Assembly (NCBI RefSeq): GCF_003612565.1
Contig: NZ_RAZG01000015.1
Location: 24,693 to 88,692 of the forward strand
Direction: 5' to 3'
Source: Roseburia sp. 1XD42-69
GTDB lineage: Bacteria; Bacillota; Clostridia; Lachnospirales; Lachnospiraceae
DNA: 64,000 bases
A program made the translations under genes and the position numbers. Shown here piece by piece: positions 54,150 through 62,962 of the stretch. Within the stretch, counting starts at the first letter, position 1. Each line of letters starts with the position of its first letter. The notes below the pieces were generated by a model. That model was not told where the DNA came from. It saw only the letters and a list, made by a program, of their open reading frames with translations, and searched no databases.

Positions 54150-55154
54150 CTAATTAGACATCTCCACCAGTTTTTCTAAAACATGCTCCGCTTTTCCCGA
54201 ATCAATGGACTTAGCTGCCATGCCGATTCCTGTCTGGATGGAATCCGCCATCCCCCCGATATAAAGGGCAGCGCCGGCGTTTAGCAAAACGATATCCCTT
54301 TTGGGCCCCGTTTCCCCGGAGAGCACGGCTTTTGTAATTTCTGCATTTTTACTGCCGTCCCCTCCCTTTAAATCATTCAGGCTGCACCGTGAAAATCCAA
54401 ACTGCTCCGGCGTCACGGTATAGGTTTTCACCGTTCCATGGTCTATCTCAGACACCACCGTCTCCCCTGTAATCGTAAATTCATCCATATTGTCATATCC
54501 GCTCATGACGAAGGCCCGCTCCACCCCCAGACGGCTTAGCACCGTTGCAATTTTTTCCGTAATTTTGGAGTCATAGACCCCCACAACCATATATTTTGCC
54601 CGGGAAGGATTTGCCAGAGGCCCTAAAATGTTAAAAACCGTGCGCACCCCAAGCTCCTTTCTCGCCTGGCCTACAAAACCCATGGATTTGTTAAAAAGCT
54701 GGGCAAACATAAACCCAAGGCCCGCCTCATCCACACATTTTTCCACCCTGGCAGGTTCCGCCGAAATATTTACCCCTAAAGCCTCCAGCACGTCCCCCGC
54801 CCCGCTTTTGGAAGAAATAGAACGGTTTCCGTGCTTTGCAATATGAAGCCCGGCCCCGGCCGCCACGAAAGCGCTTGTGGTGGAAATATTAAAAGAAAAG
54901 GTGCTGTCCCCCCCTGTTCCCACCAAATCCAAGTAGGTTTCGGACTTAGGTGAAATTGTCTCCGCTTTATCCCGAAGCACCGCCGCAAATCCTGTGAGTT
55001 CGTCTATGGTCTCCCCCTTCATGCGAAGGGCCGTCAAAAACGAACCGATCTGGGCCTGGGTGGCCTGACCGCTCAACATAACATCCATGGCGTGTTTTGC
55101 CTCTGCCTCCGTTAAATTCTCTCCTGCCACTACTTTTGCAATTATTTCTTTCAT
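54150..55154 (-). CDS. trpD: Anthranilate phosphoribosyltransferase
   Basis: 334 residues from ATG 55154 behind GGAGGAG. Signatures: DLVGTGGDSTFSFNISTTSA for PRPP binding near residue 78, KHGNRSISSKSGAGDVLEALG near 105, and GPLANPSRAKY. It adds phosphoribose to anthranilate, the second step of tryptophan synthesis. It is the last gene of the trp operon here, 44 bases after trpA, whereas it usually follows trpG. Confidence 0.95.
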   Translation of the reverse strand: MKEIIAKVVAGENLTEAEAKHAMDVMLSGQATQAQIGSFLTALRMKGETIDELTGFAAVLRDKAETISPKSETYLDLVGTGGDSTFSFNISTTSAFVAAGAGLHIAKHGNRSISSKSGAGDVLEALGVNISAEPARVEKCVDEAGLGFMFAQLFNKSMGFVGQARKELGVRTVFNILGPLANPSRAKYMVVGVYDSKITEKIATVLSRLGVERAFVMSGYDNMDEFTITGETVVSEIDHGTVKTYTVTPEQFGFSRCSLNDLKGGDGSKNAEITKAVLSGETGPKRDIVLLNAGAALYIGGMADSIQTGIGMAAKSIDSGKAEHVLEKLVEMSN

Positions 55155-55198
55155 ATACGTCTCCTCCTGCCTCACATTTATATCCATCCTATGGTCTG

Positions 55199-55993
55199 TC
55201 ACAAATTCTCCATACCTGCCTTAAATCCTTTGCAGTAATCCGCCGCCACTTTTGTATCATAGTTATTCTGATCCAGCAGTCTGATAAAATGGCTCCCTAC
55301 AATGGCCCCGTCGATAATGTGTTTCATCGGGGCGATATCCTCCGGTGTTCGGATGCCAAATCCCATCATCACAGGGATTTTGGAAAGGGCTTTTACCGAC
55401 TCTAAATACGTAATAATTTCTTTATGGAAATTTCCTTCCTGGCCCGTCACACCCATGGAGGACACGCAGTAAACAAATCCCCTTGCATTTTCCAAAATCA
55501 AGGGAATCCGCCTCCCGGAAACCGGGGATACAAGCTGGATTAGGATGGCCCCCTCCTCTTTGTCAAGGGACTCCTGCAGCTCCTTTTGTTCCTCAAAGGG
55601 CAAATCCGGCACGATAAGCCCGTCAACCCCTGCCTCCTTGCACTTTTTCACAAAGCCTTTCACCCCGTAGTGAAAAATGGTATTGGAGTACATCATAAAG
55701 ACAATGGGTATGTTCACTCCCTCCTTTCGGATTTCCTCCATCATCTGAAAAATCTTTTTCAGGGTAGCTCCCTGGCAGATGGCTTTGTAGGAAGCCTGCT
55801 GTATCACCGGGCCGTCCGCCACCGGGTCGGAAAAGGGGATGCCAAGCTCTAACACATCTGTCCCCGCCTCCTCCTGGGCACGAATCAGCGCCTTGATCCC
55901 CTCCATGTCCGGAAGCCCGGCGGTCATATATGTAATAAACGCCTTTTCCTGTTTTGCCTGTAATGCGGCCATTTTTTCTTCTATGCGGTTCAT
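55199..55993 (-). CDS. trpA: Tryptophan synthase alpha subunit
   Basis: 264 residues from ATG 55993, with AAAGGATGGG upstream. Contains LELGIPFSDPVADGPVIQQAS with the catalytic Asp and, near residue 38, the general acid Glu, then GVDGLIVPDLPFEEQ and MGVTGQEGN. It cleaves indole-3-glycerol phosphate and passes indole to TrpB. It follows trpB closely. Confidence 0.95.
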   Translation of the reverse strand: MNRIEEKMAALQAKQEKAFITYMTAGLPDMEGIKALIRAQEEAGTDVLELGIPFSDPVADGPVIQQASYKAICQGATLKKIFQMMEEIRKEGVNIPIVFMMYSNTIFHYGVKGFVKKCKEAGVDGLIVPDLPFEEQKELQESLDKEEGAILIQLVSPVSGRRIPLILENARGFVYCVSSMGVTGQEGNFHKEIITYLESVKALSKIPVMMGFGIRTPEDIAPMKHIIDGAIVGSHFIRLLDQNNYDTKVAADYCKGFKAGMENL

Positions 55994-56030
55994 AATTTTC
56001 CCATCCTTTCTTTTTCGCTCCAAAGACTTT

Positions 56031-57218
56031 CTAATTCAGATATCCCTTCCCGGAAAGATAATCTGCAATGGTATTCACATCTTTATCCCCCCGGCCGGAA
56101 AGACACACAATCATGGCTTCCTCCTCTCCCATGCTTTTCGCTTTTTTTATTGCGTAGGCAATGGCGTGGGCGCTTTCGATTGCAGGAATGATGCCTTCCA
56201 GTCTGCAAAGCTCCATCAAAGCGTCCATGGCCTCCGTATCTGTAATGGAGACATATTCCGCCCGCCCCGTATCTTTTAAGTACGCATGTTCCGGCCCCAC
56301 GCCGGGATAGTCTAGTCCTGCGGAAATGGAGTGGGCCAGCTTAATATTCCCGTCCTCATCCTGGAGAAGATAAGAGCACATCCCGTGGAGGGTTCCGGGA
56401 ATTCCCTGTGCCATGGCAGCCGCATGTTCCCCAGTTTTAATCCCTTTTCCTGCGGCTTCCACACCGATAAGCTCCACCCCCTTTTCCTCTATAAAATCCG
56501 CAAACATGCCGATGGAATTGGAGCCTCCCCCCACACAGGCAATTACTGCATCCGGCAGCCTTTTTTCTGCCTCATAAAACTGCCGTTTCGCCTCCCTGCT
56601 GATAACGCTTTGAAACTCTTTTACCATTTTGGGATAAGGGTAGGGGCCTACTGCGGAACCGATAATGTAAAAGGTGTCCTCCGCCGTCTTTGCCCACACC
56701 CGGATGGCCTCGTTTGTGGCGTCTTTTAAAGTGTTGCTGCCGGAGCGGACACATTCCACTTTTGCCCCCAGCATCTCCATGCGCATCACATTTAGCGCCT
56801 GGCGCTTCATATCCTCCTCCCCCATGTAGACCGTACATTCCATATCAAAAAGCGCCGCCCCAGTGGCTGTGGCAACCCCGTGCTGCCCTGCCCCGGTCTC
56901 TGCAATCACTTTTGTCTTTCCCATGCGTTTCGCCAGTAAAATCTGCCCAATGACATTGTTGATTTTATGGGCCCCGGTGTGGTTTAAATCTTCCCTCTTT
57001 AAATAAATTTTCGTTCTGTGCTTTTCGCTGAGCCGCTCCGCAAAATAAAGGGGCGTCTCCCTGCCTACATACTGCTTTAAATAATAGTGGTACTCCCCCA
57101 GAAACTTTTCATCCTTTATGGCCTCCTCAAAAGCCAAATCCAGCTCCTCCAAGGTATTCATCAGGGATTCCGACACAAACTGTCCCCCAAATTTTCCGTA
57201 ATATGTTTTCCTGTCCAT
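56031..57218 (-). CDS. trpB: Tryptophan synthase beta subunit
   Basis: 395 residues, the usual length. The PLP lysine is in [13 protein letters not shown] near residue 84, followed by [13 protein letters not shown] and [18 protein letters not shown] GGGSNSIGM for phosphate binding. It joins indole and serine to tryptophan in a complex with TrpA. The start is behind GAGGAGG. Confidence 0.97.
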   Translation of the reverse strand: MDRKTYYGKFGGQFVSESLMNTLEELDLAFEEAIKDEKFLGEYHYYLKQYVGRETPLYFAERLSEKHRTKIYLKREDLNHTGAHKINNVIGQILLAKRMGKTKVIAETGAGQHGVATATGAALFDMECTVYMGEEDMKRQALNVMRMEMLGAKVECVRSGSNTLKDATNEAIRVWAKTAEDTFYIIGSAVGPYPYPKMVKEFQSVISREAKRQFYEAEKRLPDAVIACVGGGSNSIGMFADFIEEKGVELIGVEAAGKGIKTGEHAAAMAQGIPGTLHGMCSYLLQDEDGNIKLAHSISAGLDYPGVGPEHAYLKDTGRAEYVSITDTEAMDALMELCRLEGIIPAIESAHAIAYAIKKAKSMGEEEAMIVCLSGRGDKDVNTIADYLSGKGYLN

Positions 57219-57236
57219 AATATCCTCCTCTTTTTT

Positions 57237-57896
57237 TCAAAAGCTTTGTATCTGTTTTGTTTCTCTTACTTTCTTTACAAATTCTAAAATCTTCTCCCTG
57301 CTTTTGCCATTTTCCTCCTCCACGCCGCTGCTTACATCCACCACATCCGGGAAAAAATAACGGATGCCTCTCTCCACATTCCCTGCATGGAGCCCCCCTG
57401 CTAAAATCAGCATTTTTCCGGATTCTGCCTTTAATTTTCCCACGGTACTTTTCAGCCCTTCCCAGTCAAAGGGCTCTCCCCCGCCGTAACCCTTGCCGTC
57501 CGCCACAAAACCGGCAATGGCGTCCCCCCAGGCTGATTCTTTGATTAAAATCTCCTGAAGCTGCTTTTTCTCTGTGATATTTACTGCCCGCCACAGGGGA
57601 ATCCCCGCCTTTAAAATCTCCGGGCGAAACTCCCCGTGCACCTGCAGGATATCAAACCCTGCCTGGGAAATTGCCTTTGCCAGATTTTCATCCAAGCTTA
57701 CAGTTACCGCCACTTTTTTTATGCCGGGATAAAGCCTTCGGACAATGCTTTCTGCTTCCTTTATGCTTACATTCCGCCTGCTTTTTTCATAGAAAACAAC
57801 CCCCCCGTAATCCGCTCCGGCTTCGTTTAGATACTCCGCCTCCGCCTCTCTTTTTATGCCGCAGATTTTTATTTTCGGCGTTACAAATTTTTCCAT
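57237..57896 (-). CDS. trpF: Phosphoribosylanthranilate isomerase
   Basis: 219 residues. IKICGIKREAEAEYL holds the catalytic Cys, GGVVFYEKSRRNVS the phosphate region, LQVHG the central strand, and LAGGLHAGNV and VDVSSGVE the C-terminal barrel motifs with catalytic Asp near 130. It makes CdRP from phosphoribosylanthranilate. It overlaps trpC by 16 bases. Confidence 0.94.
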   Translation of the reverse strand: MEKFVTPKIKICGIKREAEAEYLNEAGADYGGVVFYEKSRRNVSIKEAESIVRRLYPGIKKVAVTVSLDENLAKAISQAGFDILQVHGEFRPEILKAGIPLWRAVNITEKKQLQEILIKESAWGDAIAGFVADGKGYGGGEPFDWEGLKSTVGKLKAESGKMLILAGGLHAGNVERGIRYFFPDVVDVSSGVEEENGKSREKILEFVKKVRETKQIQSF

Positions 57897-58654
57897 TTCT
57901 GTGCCAGCTCCTTTGGATTTTCTGATTCCATAAAGGCCCTGCCGATTAAAAAGGCATCCACACGGCAGTCCTTTAAAAATTTCACGTCTTCATCGGAGAC
58001 AATGCCGCTTTCCGCCACAAAAATTTTCTCCCTGGGCATATACTTTGAAAGCCTTTTGGTATTGTCAAGACTTATGGTAAAGTCCTTTAAATTCCTGTTA
58101 TTCACCCCGATGATTTCCGCATCTAATTTTAGTGCCCGCTCCATCTCTCTTTCATCGTGGACTTCCACCAAAGCGTCAAGCCCAAGTTCCCGGGAAAGCT
58201 GGTAAAAATCTTTCATCATCACATCATCCAAAATTGCCGCAATGAGAAGCACTGCATCCGCCCCGATCACTTTTGCCTCATAAAACTGGTAAGGCTCTAT
58301 CATGAAATCTTTCCGCAGAATGGGCAGCTCTGTCATCTTCCTGATCCTTTTTAAATACTCTGCATTTCCAAGAAAATAATCCTCCTCCGTGAGGCAGGAA
58401 ACAGCATCCACCGACTGGGAGTACTCCTCCATCCTTTCCGTCAAATCGATTTTGCTCACTATCTTCCCAAGGCTTGGGGATGCCTGCTTAAATTCCCCGA
58501 TAATGGAAATCCCCGGTTTTTTTAAGGCGTGGCAAAAACTGTGGTTTCCCCCCTTTTTTTCCTCCGCCATGCGGCGCATTTCCTGTTCTGAAATTTTTAC
58601 CTTGTGCTCCGGCAGACGCTTTTTTTTATCTGCAACGATTTCATCTAATATCAT
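57881..58654 (-). CDS. trpC: Indole-3-glycerol phosphate synthase
   Basis: 257 residues from ATG 58654 behind GAGGAGG; the frame is open to 58714 but has no ribosome site there. Motifs: IIGEFKQASPSLG with catalytic Lys, LRKDFMIEPYQFYEAKVIGAD, IGVNNRNLKDF and ESGIVSDEDVKFL. It closes the indole ring from CdRP. Confidence 0.95.
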   Translation of the reverse strand: MILDEIVADKKKRLPEHKVKISEQEMRRMAEEKKGGNHSFCHALKKPGISIIGEFKQASPSLGKIVSKIDLTERMEEYSQSVDAVSCLTEEDYFLGNAEYLKRIRKMTELPILRKDFMIEPYQFYEAKVIGADAVLLIAAILDDVMMKDFYQLSRELGLDALVEVHDEREMERALKLDAEIIGVNNRNLKDFTISLDNTKRLSKYMPREKIFVAESGIVSDEDVKFLKDCRVDAFLIGRAFMESENPKELAQKWKNL

Positions 58655-58710
58655 AACTGCCTCCTCACTCTGTCTAAAAAATATACCGCCTTTTTTCTCT
58701 GGTTTTCCCC

Positions 58711-59277
58711 TCAAGATACTGTCAAAAAATTTTCAATGATCCGCTTTCCATGTTCTGTGTAAATGGACTCCGGGTGAAACTGCAGTCCGTACACCGGATA
58801 TTTCCTGTGCTGCATTGCCATAATCTCCCCGTCCTTAGTCCTTGCCGTCACCAGAAGGCACTCCGGCAGGCCCTCTTCCTGAACCGCCAGGGAATGGTAT
58901 CTTGCAACGGCAATGGGTGACGGGATCCCCTGAAATAATCCTGTGCCCTCATGGGTAATCCTGGACTGTTTTCCGTGGAACAGGGCCTTTGCGTAGGAAA
59001 CATTTCCCCCAAATGCCTCCCCGATACACTGATGCCCCAGGCAGATGCCAAGCATCGGCTTTTTATCGTAAAACTCTTTTACCACATCCAGGCAGATCCC
59101 GGCGTCCTTTGGGCTTTTGGGCCCTGGGGATAAAATAATCCTCTCCGGATCCATTTCCTCTATCTCCTCCACCGTAATTTTGTCATTGCGGATAACCCGT
59201 ATATCATCCTGAAAAACTCCAATATACTGATACAGATTGTAGGTAAAGGAATCGTAGTTATCTATGATTAAAATCAT
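58711..59277 (-). CDS. trpG: Anthranilate synthase glutamine amidotransferase subunit
   Basis: 188 residues, class I glutaminase. NYDSFTYNLYQY at the start, PMLGICLGHQCIGEAFGG with the nucleophile Cys near 79, and FHPESIYTEHG with the catalytic His and Glu near 167-169. It feeds ammonia to TrpE and may also serve para-aminobenzoate synthesis as in Bacillus PabA, since no other copy is seen here. Confidence 0.93.
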   Translation of the reverse strand: MILIIDNYDSFTYNLYQYIGVFQDDIRVIRNDKITVEEIEEMDPERIILSPGPKSPKDAGICLDVVKEFYDKKPMLGICLGHQCIGEAFGGNVSYAKALFHGKQSRITHEGTGLFQGIPSPIAVARYHSLAVQEEGLPECLLVTARTKDGEIMAMQHRKYPVYGLQFHPESIYTEHGKRIIENFLTVS

Positions 59278-59287
59278 TTCTGCCTCC

Positions 59288-60700
59288 TTATAAATTCTCC
59301 TGATTTACCAATGTTTTTGCCAGTGCCATCACCTTATTGCAGCACTCCTCATACTCATTTTTTGGAACGGAATCCGCCACAATCCCTGCCCCGGCCTGGA
59401 GATATACAGTGTTTCCTTTTTTTATCATGGTGCGGATAGTAATGCAAAAATCCATATCCCCGTTAAAATCTATGTATCCCGTAGCGCCGCCGTAAAGCCC
59501 TCTTCTCACTGTCTCAAGCTCATCAATAATCTCCATGGCCCTTATTTTCGGCGCCCCGCTTAAGGTTCCCGCCGGGAGGAAAGACGCCGCCAAATCCAGG
59601 GGATGGGAATCTCCCTTTTTCCTCCCCTCCAGGGTGGAGACAATATGCATCACATGGGAGTATTTGTGGATGCCCATAAATTCCGTCACCTTCACCGTGC
59701 CGAATTTGGCAATGCGCCCCATGTCATTTCTGGCCAGATCCACCAGCATCACATGCTCCGCCCGCTCTTTCTCATCCGATAAAAGTTCCTCCTTTAAACG
59801 CTCATCTTCCCCGTCGTCTTTTCCCCGTTTCCTGGTGCCTGCAATAGGCACGGTATAAACCCTGTCGTCCTGTTTTTTTACAATCATCTCCGGGGAACTG
59901 CCAATCACCTCAAACTCCCCGAAATTAAAATAATACAGGTAAGGGGATGGATTTAATTCCCGAAGTTCCCGGTACAAATCAAAGCCCCTCTGCCCGGTTT
60001 CTATGGTCCAACGCTGGGATAACACCGTCTGGAAAATATGGCCCTCCCGGATGTAGTGCTTGATTTTTTCCACTTTTTCCCCGTAACTCTCAAGGGTATC
60101 GGATTTTTTTATAATTTTTCCGTCCCGTTTGAAAGAAACAGAGGATTCTCTCTTTTTGTCCCTGGCCTGCTCCACCATGAAAGCTGCCTTTTTTAATGCC
60201 CTTTCCCTGCCCTCTTCGTTATCTTCCTCCAAGACAATTGCAGTTAAAGTTTCCGCCACATGGTCTACCACCACAAACTCTTTCATCAGCATCATCTGTA
60301 TGGTTTCAATGCCCATTTCATCCGGGTTGTCATCGGGAAGGACTTCCGAATACCGCACAAAGTCATATCCCAGATTTCCTACCAGTCCTCCGGTAAACCC
60401 GGTATCCCCCTCCTCCCTTCGGATTTCAAATCCGTTATAATACTCCTTTAAAAGCTCTAAGGGATTTCCCTTTTTTTCTACCCTGGATCCATCCCTCCGG
60501 CTAATCACCAGCCCTTCCGTACCCTTGGAAGTTATGATTTCCTCCGGCTCCGCCCCAAAAAGCGTAAACCTGTCATACTCCTTGTCATAGCTTTCCAGTA
60601 AAAATCCCATTTTGTCTCCCACCAGGTTTTCATACATCCCTGTGGAAGTCTCATTTACAATACTCACTGTTTTTTTATATACCCGGTAAACTCTTTTCAT
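59288..60700 (-). CDS. trpE: Anthranilate synthase component I
   Basis: 470 residues from ATG 60700 behind GGAAAGGAAG; the frame is open further upstream through the leader but without support. The chorismate-binding domain has the signatures QTVLSQRW, GSSPEMIVKK, IAGTRKRGKDD, HVMLVDLARNDMGRIAK, FPAGTLSGAPKIRAME-type LPAGTLSGAPK, and AGAGIVADSVPKNEYEE. The N-terminal domain begins with VYKKTVSIVNETSTGMYENL and may bind tryptophan for feedback. First structural gene of the trp operon. Confidence 0.95.
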   Translation of the reverse strand: MKRVYRVYKKTVSIVNETSTGMYENLVGDKMGFLLESYDKEYDRFTLFGAEPEEIITSKGTEGLVISRRDGSRVEKKGNPLELLKEYYNGFEIRREEGDTGFTGGLVGNLGYDFVRYSEVLPDDNPDEMGIETIQMMLMKEFVVVDHVAETLTAIVLEEDNEEGRERALKKAAFMVEQARDKKRESSVSFKRDGKIIKKSDTLESYGEKVEKIKHYIREGHIFQTVLSQRWTIETGQRGFDLYRELRELNPSPYLYYFNFGEFEVIGSSPEMIVKKQDDRVYTVPIAGTRKRGKDDGEDERLKEELLSDEKERAEHVMLVDLARNDMGRIAKFGTVKVTEFMGIHKYSHVMHIVSTLEGRKKGDSHPLDLAASFLPAGTLSGAPKIRAMEIIDELETVRRGLYGGATGYIDFNGDMDFCITIRTMIKKGNTVYLQAGAGIVADSVPKNEYEECCNKVMALAKTLVNQENL

Positions 60701-60840
60701 TTTCCCGCTTCCTTTCCTGTTTTTCATGTTTCCCTTATGGGGGCCCGTGTGCAACTGAGTAGGGGGATTTCTTTTCCCCTGCTCGCCGCGCGGCCCGCAT
60801 ACCGCGTCAGCGGTAAACTTCCGCATGCGGGCCTGCGCAT
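60701..60840 (-). repeat. GC-rich palindromic segment between the T-box terminator and trpE
   Basis: GGCCCGCAT at 60792-60800 pairs with ATGCGGGCC at 60825-60833, and a second pair CCGC/GCGG lies inside. The block 60740-60840 is far richer in G and C than its surroundings. GGGG/CCCC pairs downstream add further hairpins. No T-run follows, so it is not an ordinary terminator. It could be an interspersed palindromic repeat of this genome or an extra RNA element of the leader. Confidence 0.45.
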
Positions 60841-61192
60841 AAAAAAATCCCGGATGTTCTTCTTTCAAAAACATCCGGGACGAATTTCTCGTGGTGCCAC
60901 CCAGTCTTCATTGCAATTTTGGCAGACAATACATAGAATTTGAGGACAAAAAAAGCATTCACCGATACGGAAAATGCCTGCCACCAATCTTACAATCTCT
61001 TGATACGGAATCTGCGATTCGATATCTCACCCCTGTAACGTAGGGAAAACGGCATCCGCTACTATCATTCGCTTTGCGTCTCACAAACCCATTCCTGTAA
61101 AACTTCCTGCCGTCTCACACCAGCCGACGGCTCTCTGAAAAGAAACTTTTTACAGTACTATCTTTGCTCACTGACTTTATCTTTCTTTAACT
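60841..61192 (-). promoter_or_regulatory. T-box leader for tryptophan (trp operon)
   Basis: On the minus strand the conserved T-box TGGGTGGCACCACG lies at 60903-60890, followed by a terminator stem GTCCCGGATG with CATCCGGGA and seven T (60841-60885). A long stem I is visible upstream with an AGTA (GA-motif) at about 61160, and the specifier codon reads TGG at 61091-61089 in the context GAATGGGTT. TGG is the Trp codon. Uncharged tRNA-Trp would favour the antiterminator and let RNA polymerase into trpE-G-C-F-B-A-D. Confidence 0.92.
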
Positions 61193-61199
61193 GCATTTT

Positions 61200-61228
61200 A
61201 GAGTAGCACAATTTATGGGAGATGTCAA
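61200..61228 (-). promoter_or_regulatory. Promoter of the trp T-box leader and operon
   Basis: Minus strand TTGACA (61228-61223), 17-base spacer, TACTCT (61205-61200). It starts the transcript just before the T-box stem I. Confidence 0.7.
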
Positions 61229-61285
61229 GGGGGATTTTTTATTTTTTGTAACAGTTCACCCCCAAAATCTTTTCCTCTATGATAT

Positions 61286-62029
61286 CTATAATTTTGTCAA
61301 TCTCCCATTATCAAAATAATAGATATCTTCTCTCTTATACCCATATTTGGAATTAGAAATACTGATATGGGGTTCAAAAGTAAACATTTCCACATCGGAT
61401 AACTTTTTGCAGTTTTCTTTTTCAATATATATTCTGTCGTTTTTATTTTTTACAATAGAGTGTCCCAGGTTTCCAAGAAAATCTAAGTTAAGGAACCCCT
61501 TTTTTACAATTAGTTCATTCATATAATTGTACAATTCTCCAAATGTCATATCCGGCGCTGCCATCTCCATTAAGGTGATATGAAGATATTCTTCCATCTT
61601 AAGTCCATTCCGCCACTCATCTTTTTTTATTCTGCTAATTTCATGGCATAACACACCGTCTTCAAACACAAGCGTCCTTGCATAATCTCCCCAGATACAA
61701 TTTTTTTGAGGGCTTAAATCAACAGTAATAATATCATTTTTCTGAACTATTCTGTCTGCCACCTGATAATCTTTACCCGAAACAGAAACCGCAGTTTCCT
61801 CCCCTGCAAAAATAAAAGCGCCCACATCCCAATACCAAAATGAATCCGCACCGTTGTTTAACAGATACTCTTCACACAATGATTTAATGTCCCACAGGCC
61901 CATCCCGGCTTTGATTGTTTCCTCTACATACTTTATAGCCGCCCGGTTTAAATTTTGCATATCAGAATATAAACCAAGGGTTTCCTTTGCCACACTACAT
62001 CCATTGGATAAATGCTGTCTTGTCTTCAC
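61286..62029 (-). CDS. M24-family metallopeptidase-like protein (pita-bread fold)
   Basis: Up to 247 residues. The five metal ligands of the M24 fold can be followed: Asp in ITVDLSPQ near 101, Asp in WGDYART near 112, His in LGHSIVKN near 189, Glu in TFEPHIS near 215 and Glu in YKREDIYYF near 230. This is the fold of methionine aminopeptidase and Xaa-Pro dipeptidase; no N-terminal prolidase domain is present. The GTG start at 62029 overlaps the upstream GNAT gene by 35 bases; an internal ATG at 61960 is the other choice and neither has a clear ribosome site. Substrate unknown. Confidence 0.75.
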   Translation of the reverse strand: MKTRQHLSNGCSVAKETLGLYSDMQNLNRAAIKYVEETIKAGMGLWDIKSLCEEYLLNNGADSFWYWDVGAFIFAGEETAVSVSGKDYQVADRIVQKNDIITVDLSPQKNCIWGDYARTLVFEDGVLCHEISRIKKDEWRNGLKMEEYLHITLMEMAAPDMTFGELYNYMNELIVKKGFLNLDFLGNLGHSIVKNKNDRIYIEKENCKKLSDVEMFTFEPHISISNSKYGYKREDIYYFDNGRLTKL

Positions 62030-62429
62030 TGTTGTAACCTGCCTTTCTGTAAAAATTCAATGTACTGTCTTCCTTAGAGCCGGTAAGCAGCATTATTTTA
62101 TAACAATTTTCTTTTCGGGCAACTTCTTTGGCAAAATTCAGGCATTTTGTTGCCAATCCTCTCTTTCTGCAGTTTTCGTCGGTTATTACATTTTCAATAA
62201 AAGCGTATGGCCGCTGGTTATGGGTCAGATTAGGAATGATGATACAGACACAGGAAGATACGATTTTCCCATGTTCTTCCGCAACAATTACATGATGATT
62301 TTTATCCCTGAAAATACTTTCCCAAATCTGCAGAAGTTCAGGCGTCTTTTCCGGCATGGGATTGTTATGTAATTGCATATATAATCTTAATAAACCATCT
62401 AAGTCATTTTTCACGATTTCTCTAATCAT
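61995..62429 (-). CDS. GNAT-family N-acetyltransferase
   Basis: 144 residues. N-terminal MIREIVKNDLDGLLRLYMQL, then the acetyl-CoA site AFIENVITDENCRKRGLATK near residues 75-95 and the C-terminal LNFYRKAGYNSEDKTAF strand typical of GNAT enzymes. Start ATG 62429 is behind GAAAGGA. The end overlaps the M24 peptidase-like gene, so the pair is co-translated. The acceptor is unknown. Confidence 0.87.
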   Translation of the reverse strand: MIREIVKNDLDGLLRLYMQLHNNPMPEKTPELLQIWESIFRDKNHHVIVAEEHGKIVSSCVCIIIPNLTHNQRPYAFIENVITDENCRKRGLATKCLNFAKEVARKENCYKIMLLTGSKEDSTLNFYRKAGYNSEDKTAFIQWM

Positions 62430-62522
62430 AAATAAATCCTTTCATAAAGCACCATACACAATACTAACATTATAACAGAAAAATTTATTTTAGTCTTTTC
62501 TTCTCAATATTTTTTGGCATGG

Positions 62523-62825
62523 CTACTTTAATTTTTCGGGGAAAATACACATCAGTTTCGTTAAGCTCCCGCCGCCATACGACCCCCTCAAGACAGGCAA
62601 TGCCAATGTTTCTAAAATAACTAAAATAAGATATGGAAATATACTTCTATCGTTATTGACAGGATTTAATGCCGCTATATGTATCAGTAAATTCCATGCA
62701 AAATGATATGTCACCGCCGATATTATATTATCACATGTAACACTCATTAAAAAGCTATAAATATAACTTTCAATGATACAACTGATAAAAAATAGTAGAA
62801 TAATCTGCTCACCACACCGTAAAAA
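62523..62825 (-). pseudogene. Truncated C-terminal part of a CPBP-family membrane protease
   Basis: Within the open frame 62960-62523, the part after about 62825 encodes membrane segments and FLMSVTCDNIISAVTYHFAW, with NLLIHIAALNP after it. This matches the last third of CPBP proteins (the second His motif YHFAWNL). The N-terminal two thirds, including the EExxxR motif, are missing. The preceding part of the frame is mobile-element sequence, so the gene was cut by the element or by later recombination. Confidence 0.6.
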
Positions 62826-62844
62826 ATGAATACCAGAAACGCCG

Positions 62845-62879
62845 CAAAGCCGCATAAACACTATGTTTTTGCGGCTTTG
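62845..62879. repeat. Inverted repeat downstream of mobC
   Basis: CAAAGCCGCA (62845-62854) and TGCGGCTTTG (62870-62879) form a perfect ten-base stem with a 15-base loop. No T-run follows, so a structural role in the element (for example a border or transfer-related site) is as likely as termination. Confidence 0.45.
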
Positions 62880-62962
62880 CCCGTTCCTGTGGCAGCGGTA
62901 AAAAAATCTGTTTTGCCGCCCATTTGACGCCCTAACTCGACGGGCAGATATAGTCGGCATTT

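Noticed and set aside
60701..60874. N-terminal extension of TrpE by 58 residues
   Set aside because: It would begin in the T-box terminator stem and pass through the palindromic leader. The start at 60700 has a good ribosome site and a family-like N-terminus.
60737..60943. Plus-strand open frame over the trp leader
   Set aside because: It runs antisense through the T-box terminator and GC-rich hairpin, with no ribosome site or protein-like composition.
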